32,372 nucleotides of DNA. It comes from Prochloraceae cyanobacterium (GTDB lineage Bacteria > Cyanobacteriota > Cyanobacteriia > Cyanobacteriales > JASJDA01). Positions within the stretch are counted from its first letter, which is position 1. Every line of letters begins with the position of its first letter. Positions 1 through 7,750 of this stretch are shown piece after piece. The position numbers and the translations under genes are program-made. Location of the stretch: assembly GCA_030065755.1 (NCBI GenBank), contig JASJDA010000095.1:1-32372 (forward strand), given 5' to 3'. A model generated the notes under the pieces. That model searched no databases, was not told the DNA's origin, and worked only from the letters and a program-made list of their open reading frames with translations.

Positions 1-1
1 G

Positions 2-1342
2 TTAAGATAGCCAAATTGTTTTCTCAGTTTTAGGGTCAAATAGATGAATCTTATCTAAGTCCAGAGAAAGCCAAATTTCTTCCCCTACTCTCACTGAAAA
101 ATCTGGCGAAACTCTTGCTTGTAAGAATGTTTTTCGATTGCGCAGCGCCTCGTTAGGAGCGAGATCGCCTAAGAAATACCCTGAAATATACGTATCGTTA
201 CCTAAAGCTTCAACTGAATCTATTTCCACGGGTATATTTTTGGGAGCTGGCGGTTTGATGGTAAGGTGTTCTGGTCGAATGCCGAGTAAGACCGATCGTC
301 CCTGATAGGGTTGGATGGATTTTTTCCAAACCTCTGGCAAGGTCGTGCGAAATTCTCCATTAGCGATCGATAGAGGAGTTCGTACTTCTACTTCGATAAA
401 ATTCATCGGCGGCGAGCCGATAAATTCGGCAACAAAGCGATTTGCTGGTCGGTTGTAGATTTCTAAGGGCGGAGCAATTTGCTGGATATGACCTCGATCC
501 ATTACTGCAATACGAGATCCCATCGTCATTGCTTCTGTTTGGTCGTGGGTGACGTAAATTGTTGTTACCCCTAATTGGCGTTGTAACTTAACAATTTGAG
601 CGCGGGTTTCGGCGCGTAATTTAGCATCTAGATTGGATAGGGGTTCGTCCATTAAAAATACTTGTGGATTGCGAGCGATCGCCCTTCCTAAAGCAACTCT
701 TTGCTTTTGTCCCCCAGACAATTGTTTGGGAAATCTATTCAGTAGGGATTCTATTTGTAACAACTTTGCAACTTCTCTGACTTGTCTATTGACAAATTTC
801 TCTTTTTTTGATATATATCGCAATTGTTTGGGAAGCGATCGAGTAGTTGCTACCAGTAAATCTTCTATGTGTTGAAAAATTGATGACTGGGGAGCGTTAA
901 ATTTTTCTTTATATTTTTGTTCGAGCTTTGCTCCTTTGCGGCGCAATCCAAAAGCCAGATTGTCATAGACTTTTAGGTGGGGATAAAGTGCGTAATTTTG
1001 AAACACCATAGCGATATCTCTTTCTTTGGGTGCGAGGTTATTGACCTTGCGATCGCCAACAAAGATATTGCCACCTGTTAATTCTTCTAACCCAGCGATC
1101 GATCGTAATAAAGTACTTTTACCACAACCAGAAGGACCGACCAAGACCATAAATTCCCCATCTTCTACAGTTAAATTAATAGACCGTAAAATACTGACTG
1201 CAGTCGATCTAGACTTAGATCGAGCAACGGGTGTTTTCTTTGTCGATATCCCCAGGGTTTCCCCTGCTATGGGTACAGTAGCAGAATCTTGGTTTCGGTT
1301 AGGAAAGCTTTTGTGTACATTTTCTAAAACAACCTTTGCCAC
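2..1342 (-). CDS. ABC transporter ATP-binding protein, MalK/UgpC type (sugar-type importer)
   Basis: ATPase subunit of a carbohydrate-type ABC importer, expected to sit on the inner face of the plasma membrane and drive solute uptake. Seen: Walker A GPSGCGKST (about residues 69-77), Q-loop VFQNYALYPH, signature LSGGQKQRVALGRA, Walker B VFLMDEP, the H-loop in YVTHDQTEA, and a C-terminal regulatory (TOBE-like) half containing GIRPEH. I chose the GTG at 1342, which gives VAKVVLENVHKSF, the usual start of the family. The open frame runs on upstream to 1432, but that stretch is hydrophobic and unlike the family. Two insertions are unusual: about 33 residues before Walker A, and about 45 residues between the Q-loop and the signature. 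No permease or binding-protein gene is adjacent, so the substrate is unknown. A glucosylglycerol/sucrose-type importer is possible, but nothing here decides it. Confidence 0.88.
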   Translation of the reverse strand: MAKVVLENVHKSFPNRNQDSATVPIAGETLGISTKKTPVARSKSRSTAVSILRSINLTVEDGEFMVLVGPSGCGKSTLLRSIAGLEELTGGNIFVGDRKVNNLAPKERDIAMVFQNYALYPHLKVYDNLAFGLRRKGAKLEQKYKEKFNAPQSSIFQHIEDLLVATTRSLPKQLRYISKKEKFVNRQVREVAKLLQIESLLNRFPKQLSGGQKQRVALGRAIARNPQVFLMDEPLSNLDAKLRAETRAQIVKLQRQLGVTTIYVTHDQTEAMTMGSRIAVMDRGHIQQIAPPLEIYNRPANRFVAEFIGSPPMNFIEVEVRTPLSIANGEFRTTLPEVWKKSIQPYQGRSVLLGIRPEHLTIKPPAPKNIPVEIDSVEALGNDTYISGYFLGDLAPNEALRNRKTFLQARVSPDFSVRVGEEIWLSLDLDKIHLFDPKTEKTIWLS

Positions 1343-1437
1343 TTTCTTAAATAAAATCGGTTTTTGGGGAAATACTATCGAGACTATAATAATAAGCGAG
1401 TAAAAAAATTCCTCACTGATAAATAAATACAAATTAT

Positions 1438-1550
1438 TGGTTTCACCAAGGCTGTTGGTTGTTTGTTGTTGGTTGTTTGTTTATCCCCCTCTCCCCGTCT
1501 CCCACTCTCCCCATCTCCCCACACTTCCCACACTCCCCACACTCCCCACT
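1438..1550 (-). repeat. Bipartite heptanucleotide-type repeat, copy A (G-rich block plus CAACC/CAACAG block)
   Basis: Read on the minus strand, a run of GGGGAGT/GGGAGAG-like units is followed by AACAACC/AACAGCC-like units, with a period near 7. This resembles the short tandemly repeated repetitive (STRR) sequences known from filamentous and other cyanobacteria. It fills most of the spacer between the small membrane-protein gene and the ABC ATPase gene. Copy B at 24395-24502 has the same two-part order relative to its flanking genes. No coding potential is credible here. Confidence 0.8.
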
Positions 1551-1553
1551 CCT

Positions 1554-1979
1554 TCAAAACAATTGACCTCCATTGAAGCGCCAATAGGGAAATAAAATTC
1601 GCATTAAGGTATGGGTTGCTGCAAACATGCCCAGCCAAACTAGACTGTAGTGAATTGCAAACCATTGGAGAGGTACGCCTGGCTCTAATCCTGGCAAATC
1701 AATAAACTCTACTAGATAAGAGAAAAAAATTGCTTCCCACAAACCTGCAATGAGTTGAAAAACAGCAGGCCAATCTCTATCCCAGCGAAACTGCTGTAAG
1801 TAATTGTACAATACGTCCCAAATTAAACCTAATAGAGCTAGATAGAATAAAACTAAGAAAGGAATTCCACTGGCATCTGGGCCGACAATACCTAAAGCAA
1901 AAGGCAAAGTAAATAATGCGCCAACAGTAGCGAAGAGAACAATACGAGTTTGCCAGCGTCCGAGTAATGTTGGGGTCAT
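1554..1979 (-). CDS. Hypothetical multi-pass membrane protein, 141 aa
   Basis: I do not recognise the family. Seen: a hydrophobic protein with about four predicted membrane segments: RIVLFATVGALFTLPFALG near the N-terminus, PFLVLFYLALLGLIWDVLY, AVFQLIAGLWEAIFFSYL, and FAIHYSLVWLGMFAATHTL near the C-terminus. Tryptophans and aromatics cluster at segment ends. The ATG at 1979 (MTPTLLGRW) is preferred. An in-frame TTG lies 7 codons upstream, at 2000, with no better ribosome-binding site. It is 43 bp downstream of the FHA-oxidoreductase gene on the same strand, so it could be co-transcribed with it. It is probably located in the plasma or thylakoid membrane. The role is unknown. Confidence 0.7.
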   Translation of the reverse strand: MTPTLLGRWQTRIVLFATVGALFTLPFALGIVGPDASGIPFLVLFYLALLGLIWDVLYNYLQQFRWDRDWPAVFQLIAGLWEAIFFSYLVEFIDLPGLEPGVPLQWFAIHYSLVWLGMFAATHTLMRILFPYWRFNGGQLF

Positions 1980-2022
1980 ATTGGCGCGGGGCGAAAACAA
2001 CTAACTATTAACAAATATATTA

Positions 2023-4017
2023 TTATTCATCTGGCGATCGATTGTTAAGCCATTTTAACCATTGTTGAAAAGAATTCAGAGGAGATAATTTTTTCAATCC
2101 TGGCGATCGACTTGCTGCCAAACTTTCGATCGCTCGTAAAGCAGTATATTGCAAGCCTAGGAAACTATCAACTGCTGCATAAGGACCTCCTAAAGTAATT
2201 GCACCAGCAGCATAGATTTTGCCTGTCGAGTTACGCATTTGTTCAATTTCAAAATCATTACTTACTGCTAAACGTCCGGCAAAATTGAGAGGTAAATTGT
2301 AATGAGTAACGAGATCGTTAAGCAGAGGACTAACTTTAACATCCGCATCCAAGCCAGTAGCATCGATAATATAGTCAGTTTGTAGGTGAATTGTGCTTTT
2401 AAAGTTTTTGTTTTTAATATAAGTAATGAGAAAATCTGCTTCTTTTTCTACTTTTTCTACTTGACCGAATTCTATTTTATACCATCCTTCTCTAAGTCCT
2501 TCGTCGATCGTGTCTCGCCAATCTTTTCGAGCGGCGGTAGTAGTTCCTCCCCAGTCAGCAATTAAACTCTGTCTTTGTTGGGAATCCGCCCGTTCTAATT
2601 GAAATCTTAAATCTCCTCCCCAACAAGCTTTCGGCCAGTTAAAAGGTTGAAATTCAAAGTGATTTTCTACAAATCTTTCGGCTTTTTTAAATTGGTTTCC
2701 TTTCGGTTTGGGCGAGCGCATTAAATGAATCACGCCGATATTAGGATTATCTCGCCTGGTTTCATAAATCCTTTGAATAATACGCGAAGCCACAATGCCT
2801 CGACCTCTAATTAATACCGTACCGCCGCGTTTTTTTAGATTTTCGTAAACGTAATCGTGTGCTTCATAAGCGTTAACTACTGACTGGAAATCCTGAGTTT
2901 CTTCCCGATATGCTTGCAAATCTGGGAGAAATTTTATGGCGGGATAACCTGTGGCTAAATAGAGATAATTAGCAATTAAAAAAGCCCTTTCTCGTTTGTC
3001 TCTAGTTCCGCGAGAATAGGCGATCGCATATCTTCCATCTGTGGTTTTGCGAATTGCCAACACTCGACCGTAACGATACATTTTTTCCCAACCAATGCGC
3101 TTTATTTCTCTATCTATAGAATCAAAAACATTGCCAGCGCGAGGAGTATATGTTTGTGCTAGTGTGGGTTCGGCAAAGACTTGCCACAAATTTCCTATAG
3201 CATCGAATAAGCGCAATCGAAGCAAATCGTGCCATGCTTCTCGCCAAGCGTAACTGGGGAAACCCCAAATATTATCGGGACAAGAATCGGAATTCGAGCG
3301 CAATCTTTCTTTTAGGGGTATTTGAGAATTGAGACAAAGTTGCTTGTAGCGGGAATAGGGTTTTCGATCGATACCCAAAGCAATAATTTTGTCTGCAGTT
3401 ACGCCAAAAATTCTCAGACAATCTACAAACACAAAACTGCCAATTCCAGCGCCAATAGTTAAGTAATCGATCTCGTCGACAGACAAACCACTAGTGTAGA
3501 TGTCTTGGAGGGATACTTGTAATGGTGTTGCAAACTCAGGAGGTGGAAATCTATCCGATTCGCTGGCGGTTGTTACTACTGATGGAATTCCTTCGCTCTC
3601 AGAATCTAGGGAATTAGTAATGGGGTTGAAGAAAATCTGCGATCGGTTAGTCTCAAATATAGATTTTTTGTTATCCCCTCCCCAAGTAATAATAATTTCA
3701 TAGGGGCCAATTTCAATAACGTCTCCACTCTCTAAAATAGTATTTTTCCGGCGCTGACCGTTAATAAGTATGCCATTTTTGCTATTGCGATCTCTTATAA
3801 CACAACTGTTATTTTCCCAGTCAATTAATGCGTGATAACGAGAAACTGCTGAACTATTGAGAACTACGCGAGAAACTTGCCTCTGTGCGATTTCTCCTGG
3901 CATTTGATTCAATTGTCTTCCCAAGGCAATAGGAATTTGTACTAGTAGATTTTGATACTCTGAAGTAACGGGATCTTCCCAACTCAATTTGACTTCTTGC
4001 CTTTGACTGGAATTCAT
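2023..4017 (-). CDS. FHA domain fused to a FAD/NAD(P)-binding oxidoreductase-like protein
   Basis: Two-part protein of 664 residues. Residues ~30-115 form a forkhead-associated (phosphothreonine-binding) domain: IALGRQ, the SRYHA core, DRNSKNGILING, and the closing GDVIEIGPYEI. After a linker, residues ~180-640 look like a flavoprotein or lysine/ornithine-monooxygenase-like fold: dinucleotide-binding YLTIGAGIGSFVF, a second nucleotide-binding-like segment GGTVLIRGRGIVASRI, the hallmark IIDATGLDAD, and a C-terminal IYAAGAITLGGPYAAVD. Inference: a redox enzyme or sensor whose partner choice is set by Ser/Thr phosphorylation; two Ser/Thr kinases lie elsewhere in the window. A second FHA gene lies 52 bp upstream on the same strand, suggesting an operon. 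The substrate is unknown. Assignment of the two domains is firm; enzymatic activity is not. Confidence 0.85.
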   Translation of the reverse strand: MNSSQRQEVKLSWEDPVTSEYQNLLVQIPIALGRQLNQMPGEIAQRQVSRVVLNSSAVSRYHALIDWENNSCVIRDRNSKNGILINGQRRKNTILESGDVIEIGPYEIIITWGGDNKKSIFETNRSQIFFNPITNSLDSESEGIPSVVTTASESDRFPPPEFATPLQVSLQDIYTSGLSVDEIDYLTIGAGIGSFVFVDCLRIFGVTADKIIALGIDRKPYSRYKQLCLNSQIPLKERLRSNSDSCPDNIWGFPSYAWREAWHDLLRLRLFDAIGNLWQVFAEPTLAQTYTPRAGNVFDSIDREIKRIGWEKMYRYGRVLAIRKTTDGRYAIAYSRGTRDKRERAFLIANYLYLATGYPAIKFLPDLQAYREETQDFQSVVNAYEAHDYVYENLKKRGGTVLIRGRGIVASRIIQRIYETRRDNPNIGVIHLMRSPKPKGNQFKKAERFVENHFEFQPFNWPKACWGGDLRFQLERADSQQRQSLIADWGGTTTAARKDWRDTIDEGLREGWYKIEFGQVEKVEKEADFLITYIKNKNFKSTIHLQTDYIIDATGLDADVKVSPLLNDLVTHYNLPLNFAGRLAVSNDFEIEQMRNSTGKIYAAGAITLGGPYAAVDSFLGLQYTALRAIESLAASRSPGLKKLSPLNSFQQWLKWLNNRSPDE

Positions 4018-4069
4018 GGTTTTATTTTCGCTTAGAAGCTTCCGAAGATAAATTGGTGGTTAGCGACAC

Positions 4070-4633
4070 CTAGGTAGATTCTTCTTCAGGTGGTATAAAG
4101 ACACTTGCTGCAGCAGCCAAAGAACTGCCACACCACCTACAACCAATGTCTATCCATTCGTAGTAACAAAGGCGACCGCAACTAGGACATTGCAACTGAT
4201 AACTAGGTGTCGGTCGAGATGGCTTTTTAGGCTTGGGTTCTTCTAGGGATAGACTCATGCTCTCAAAAGGTTCGGGAAGAGAAAAGACAGTTGGAGAAAC
4301 ATCCACTACATAGGAGACCACTTTGACAATTATTTGTCCTAAATAGATTGTACTATCTGGCTTTAAAACTATTTCTCCCTGAATAATTCTACGCCCGTCT
4401 ACCACTGGCGGATTAATTTCTCTTAGATTGCGCAGAAAAAATTTTTCTTGCTCGAAACTAAAAAAGATTTCTACGTGCAGTCCAGATACAGTTGGATTGG
4501 CGATCGTAATATCACAGCGAGCTGGATCGCGACCGATACGAACAGTACCAGGATTTTTACTAGGCTGTCCGGCGCTAATTGTCTGCGTTTTTTTCCGACC
4601 GGCTTCTTGCCACTCTAAAGTTAATTCAGGCAT
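4070..4633 (-). CDS. FHA-domain protein with C-terminal zinc ribbon
   Basis: 187-residue protein. Residues ~25-110 form an FHA domain (VRIGRDPARCDITIANPTVSGLHVEI core, later FLRNLREINPPVVDG). This is followed by a Pro/Lys linker and a C-terminal zinc-ribbon-like module with two Cys pairs, CPSCGRLC and CRWCG (residues ~150-170). The ordinary FHA SxxH motif reads SGLH, so phosphothreonine binding is plausible. The start at 4633 is an ATG. The next gene, the FHA-oxidoreductase fusion, starts 52 bp after its stop, so the two are likely transcribed together and may act in one phospho-dependent complex (inference). The metal is expected to be structural zinc. No specific pathway can be named. Confidence 0.82.
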   Translation of the reverse strand: MPELTLEWQEAGRKKTQTISAGQPSKNPGTVRIGRDPARCDITIANPTVSGLHVEIFFSFEQEKFFLRNLREINPPVVDGRRIIQGEIVLKPDSTIYLGQIIVKVVSYVVDVSPTVFSLPEPFESMSLSLEEPKPKKPSRPTPSYQLQCPSCGRLCYYEWIDIGCRWCGSSLAAAASVFIPPEEEST

Positions 4634-4809
4634 TGACTTGCAATTGCGTATTTATTATAGTAGTTGTGCGTGCTAAATTGATGCTTACACCGTTTTAACT
4701 TATTAGTCTTTAATCCTCATAATAAAAAAAACCAGATTAATCTAATTAGGAAAATACACTGAGAAAGTATATTTTGGAAACTTAAAATAATTTCTTGGGC
4801 TTTAATCCT

Positions 4810-5973
4810 ATGAAACTGGCAACGAGAGTGAGTCAAGTAACCCCTTCAATAACTTTGGCAATTTCAGCCAAAGCCAAGGCGATGAAAGCAGAGGGCATCG
4901 ATGTTTGTAGTTTTAGTGCAGGGGAACCAGATTTTGATACTCCAGCTCATATTAAAGAAGCAGCAAAGAGTGCCCTAGATAAAGGAAAAACCAAATACGG
5001 GCCCGCAGCAGGAGAACCGAAGCTAAGAGAAGCGATCGCTAATAAGCTACAAAACGACAATGCTTTAAACTATCGCCCTGAAAATATTATCGTCACTAAT
5101 GGGGGCAAACATTCCCTATTTAACTTGATGTTGGCCCTAATTGAACCAGGAGATGAAGTAATTATTCCCGCTCCCTATTGGCTCAGTTATCCTGAAATGG
5201 TGAAATTAGCAGGTGGGTCGCCAGTAATAGTTTCCACCCAGCAAGAGCACGGCTATAAAATTACGCCTCAACAACTGCTCGGAGCAATTACGTCCAACAC
5301 CAAACTATTTGTTCTCAATTCTCCCTCCAATCCTACTGGATCTGTCTATACTCCCGATGAAATTCGCAGCCTAGCAGAAATTATCGTAGAAAAAAATTTG
5401 TTAGTAGTCTCTGACGAGATTTACGAAAAAATTCTCTACGATGACGCTCGACATTTGAGTATTGGCGCAGTAGGAGCAGAATCTTTCGATCGCACTGTAG
5501 TTAGTAGTGGTTTTGCCAAAAGTTATGCCATGACTGGCTGGCGAGTAGGATATATAGCTGCTCCGGTGGAGGTAATTAAGGCAATGACTACCATTCAAAG
5601 TCACAGTACTTCTAACGTGTGTACCTTTGCTCAGTACGGCGCGATCGCGGCTTTAGAAGGCTCTCAAGATTGCGTCGAACAAATGCGTCAAGCTTTTGCT
5701 CGAAGAAGACAAATAATGTTACAGGCGATCGCTTCTATTTCCCAACTTAGCAGCTCTAAACCTCAAGGAGCTTTTTATTTATTTGTTGACATTAGCAAAA
5801 CAGGAATGAAATCTTTAGATTTTTGTAATAATTTACTTCTCAATCAAAAAGTTGCTGCTATTCCTGGTGTTGCTTTTGGCGCAGATAATTGCATTCGGCT
5901 TTCCTACGCCACCGATTTGACCTCAATTAACAAAGGAATGGAACGTCTCGATAAGTTTGTTAACAATTTATAA
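4810..5973 (+). CDS. aspC: Aspartate aminotransferase (class I/II PLP enzyme)
   Basis: Catalyses PLP-dependent transamination between aspartate/oxaloacetate and glutamate/2-oxoglutarate in the cytoplasm. Members of this bacterial subgroup can also transaminate prephenate, which the sequence does not resolve. Seen: the N-terminal [13 protein letters not shown] motif, [19 protein letters not shown], the PLP lysine in [17 protein letters not shown] (Lys about 237), and a C-terminal IRLSYATDL with the substrate-carboxylate arginine. I start it at the ATG at 4810 ([13 protein letters not shown], the usual cyanobacterial N-terminus) rather than the in-frame TTG at 4795. The length of 387 aa is normal. 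It is monocistronic; the next plus-strand gene begins 408 bp later. Confidence 0.94.
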   Translation: MKLATRVSQVTPSITLAISAKAKAMKAEGIDVCSFSAGEPDFDTPAHIKEAAKSALDKGKTKYGPAAGEPKLREAIANKLQNDNALNYRPENIIVTNGGKHSLFNLMLALIEPGDEVIIPAPYWLSYPEMVKLAGGSPVIVSTQQEHGYKITPQQLLGAITSNTKLFVLNSPSNPTGSVYTPDEIRSLAEIIVEKNLLVVSDEIYEKILYDDARHLSIGAVGAESFDRTVVSSGFAKSYAMTGWRVGYIAAPVEVIKAMTTIQSHSTSNVCTFAQYGAIAALEGSQDCVEQMRQAFARRRQIMLQAIASISQLSSSKPQGAFYLFVDISKTGMKSLDFCNNLLLNQKVAAIPGVAFGADNCIRLSYATDLTSINKGMERLDKFVNNL

Positions 5974-6381
5974 CTCGAATTAAACTAACATTCAATCTCA
6001 AAAGTCATCTCGGTTTTGTTTTTTTTATTAAGTAAAAAGACTTAGGTGGCGAAGGATTAGGATAAATGGGGAATTTGCTCTCGCAGGTTAATTTTTGTTT
6101 GACTAATGGCTGCTAAAGTTAACATTTTTGTCAAAATTAAAATAGTCAGATCTTTAATTGAGATTTCTTACAAGTCTGGAAAATCAGAAAATATTTCTTT
6201 TGATGTTTTCTGGAATTTGGATTTTACGAGTTGTATAAAACTTTGTAAGAAACTGTGGCGAGCAATCGGAGTTAAGCAGCAATTTCCAAGAGCATCCCCA
6301 TATTTAAAGACCATAGCGATCGCCAATCTGCTTTAGTGTTATTCCGCCATTGCTTTTAAGAATAGATCTGCAAGCCAAGGG
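5974..6381. other. Intergenic stretch without a convincing gene
   Basis: 408 bp between the aminotransferase and the first kinase. It starts with a T-rich run at about 6014-6030 that may help end aspC transcription, but no clear stem precedes it. A HIP1 octamer lies near 6317. One 76-codon open frame (6106-6336) has no family resemblance and no ribosome-binding site, so I do not call it. The 3' part presumably holds the kinase promoter; I cannot pick out a consensus. Confidence 0.5.
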
Positions 6382-7647
6382 ATGCTCCCAAACTTCCACG
6401 ATGTCGAGCTAGTCTATGGGGAATTGGATGAGATGTTAAAACGAGTATTAGGTGGACGCTATTACATTGCCGACAAGTTAGGTGGAGGAGGGTTTGGTGA
6501 AACTTACTTGGCTAGAGATCGAGGTTTACCCACTCATCCTTATTGTGTTGTCAAGCAACTCAAGCCTCACTCGACAAAGCCATTTCACTTGCAAACGGCG
6601 AGACGTTTGTTCGCAACAGAAGCAATGGTTTTGCACAAATTGGGAAAGCACGACCAGATTCCACAACTTATGGCTTATATTGAGGAAAATGATGATTTCT
6701 ATTTAGTTGAAGAATTAATTGAAGGAAAAAATCTTGCCCTAGAAATTACACCTGGTAAAAAGTTAAGTGAGTCTTATGTTATTGCTCTTCTGCAAGATAT
6801 TCTCAACGTACTCGAGTTTATCCAGCAGCACAATGTCATCCACCGCGATCTTAAGCCTTCTAACTTAATTAGGCGTCAGTCAGATAACAAAATCGTTTTG
6901 ATTGACTTCGGGGCAGTTAAAGAAATCGCTAGTATTAAGGCACTATCTGACGATCTAGACGAAAATAAGTCTTTTACAGTCGCTATTGGTACTCCTGGCT
7001 ACATGCCATGCGAACAAAGCTTTGGCCAACCTAACTTTAGTAGCGATATCTACGCAGCAGGAATAATTGCTATTCAAGCACTCACAGGCATACAGCCTCA
7101 CTTACTATCAAGAGATAGTAATGATGAGTTTGTCTGGCGTCAAGAGGCAAAAGTGAGCCGTAAACTGATAAATATTTTAAATAAAATGGTGCGCTACCAC
7201 TCCAACCAGCGCTATCAGTTGGCAACTGAGGTTTTACAAGACCTCGAAAAATTAACTAATCTTGCTCGCGTACTATCTCTGAAAGAGCAGACTAGCAAAG
7301 AAAGAAAGCCAATACATCTCCTAGAAATGGAAGAAAAAATTGATTCCAAACAGTCAAAGAATAGGAGGGCAAAAAAACAGCAAATCAATCTCCTAGAAAT
7401 GGAAGAAAAAATTGACTCCAGTCAGTCAGACAATAGGAGAGAAAAAAAACAACAAATCAATCTCCTAAAAATGGAAGAAAAAATTGACTCCAGTCAGTCA
7501 GACAATAGGAGAGAAAAAAAACAGCAAATCAATCTCCTAGAAATGGAAGAAAAGTTTGAATCAAAGCAGGCAGAAAATAAACAAGTAAAAAAAAATTTAC
7601 ACCCCGTAGTATCCCAAGATCTGGCTAAAATAATGAACCTAAATTAA
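6382..7647 (+). CDS. Eukaryotic-type Ser/Thr protein kinase with four 24-residue C-terminal repeats
   Basis: Cytoplasmic Hanks-type kinase that phosphorylates Ser/Thr on unknown partners. Seen: glycine loop LGGGGFGETYLARD, the VVK lysine (about 58), catalytic HRDLKPSN (154-161), DFG (175-177) and activation-segment GTPGYMPCEQ. All catalytic residues are present. There is no membrane segment. Residues 311-406 are four tandem 24-residue copies starting near I/H-LLEMEEKIDS and ending RREKKQQ. They are highly charged and probably coiled-coil or helical. The second and third are almost identical in DNA, so the array is recently expanded. An alternative start is the ATG at 6433 (MLKRVLGGRY), which fits relatives better; the ribosome-binding sites do not decide. 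A PIN/TPR membrane protein follows 103 bp downstream. A paralogous kinase lies at 13040-14374. Confidence 0.9.
   Translation: MLPNFHDVELVYGELDEMLKRVLGGRYYIADKLGGGGFGETYLARDRGLPTHPYCVVKQLKPHSTKPFHLQTARRLFATEAMVLHKLGKHDQIPQLMAYIEENDDFYLVEELIEGKNLALEITPGKKLSESYVIALLQDILNVLEFIQQHNVIHRDLKPSNLIRRQSDNKIVLIDFGAVKEIASIKALSDDLDENKSFTVAIGTPGYMPCEQSFGQPNFSSDIYAAGIIAIQALTGIQPHLLSRDSNDEFVWRQEAKVSRKLINILNKMVRYHSNQRYQLATEVLQDLEKLTNLARVLSLKEQTSKERKPIHLLEMEEKIDSKQSKNRRAKKQQINLLEMEEKIDSSQSDNRREKKQQINLLKMEEKIDSSQSDNRREKKQQINLLEMEEKFESKQAENKQVKKNLHPVVSQDLAKIMNLN
7312..7599 (+). repeat. Four in-frame 72-bp tandem repeats inside the kinase gene
   Basis: Copies lie at 7312-7383, 7384-7455, 7456-7527 and 7528-7599, each 24 codons. 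Copies 2 and 3 differ at very few positions, while copies 1 and 4 are more diverged. This is the usual pattern of expansion from the middle of an array by slippage or unequal recombination. Copy number is likely to vary between strains (inference). Confidence 0.92.
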
Positions 7648-7750
7648 GGATAATTTCAAACTCAATCTCAGGCAAAAAAGAACCACATATTTTCACTTTG
7701 TTTTTCAACAGCTATTTTTATAACAACTTGAAACTATTAGTGTCAGAACC

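Noticed and set aside
1384-1665. 93-codon minus-strand frame across the G-rich repeat
   Set aside because: It reads through the heptamer repeat (WGVWGVWEVWG) and overlaps the membrane-protein gene; no family features.
6106-6336. 76-codon plus-strand frame before the first kinase
   Set aside because: No ribosome-binding site, no recognisable family, HIP1 inside, composition like AT-rich spacer. Left uncalled, though a small gene cannot be strictly excluded.
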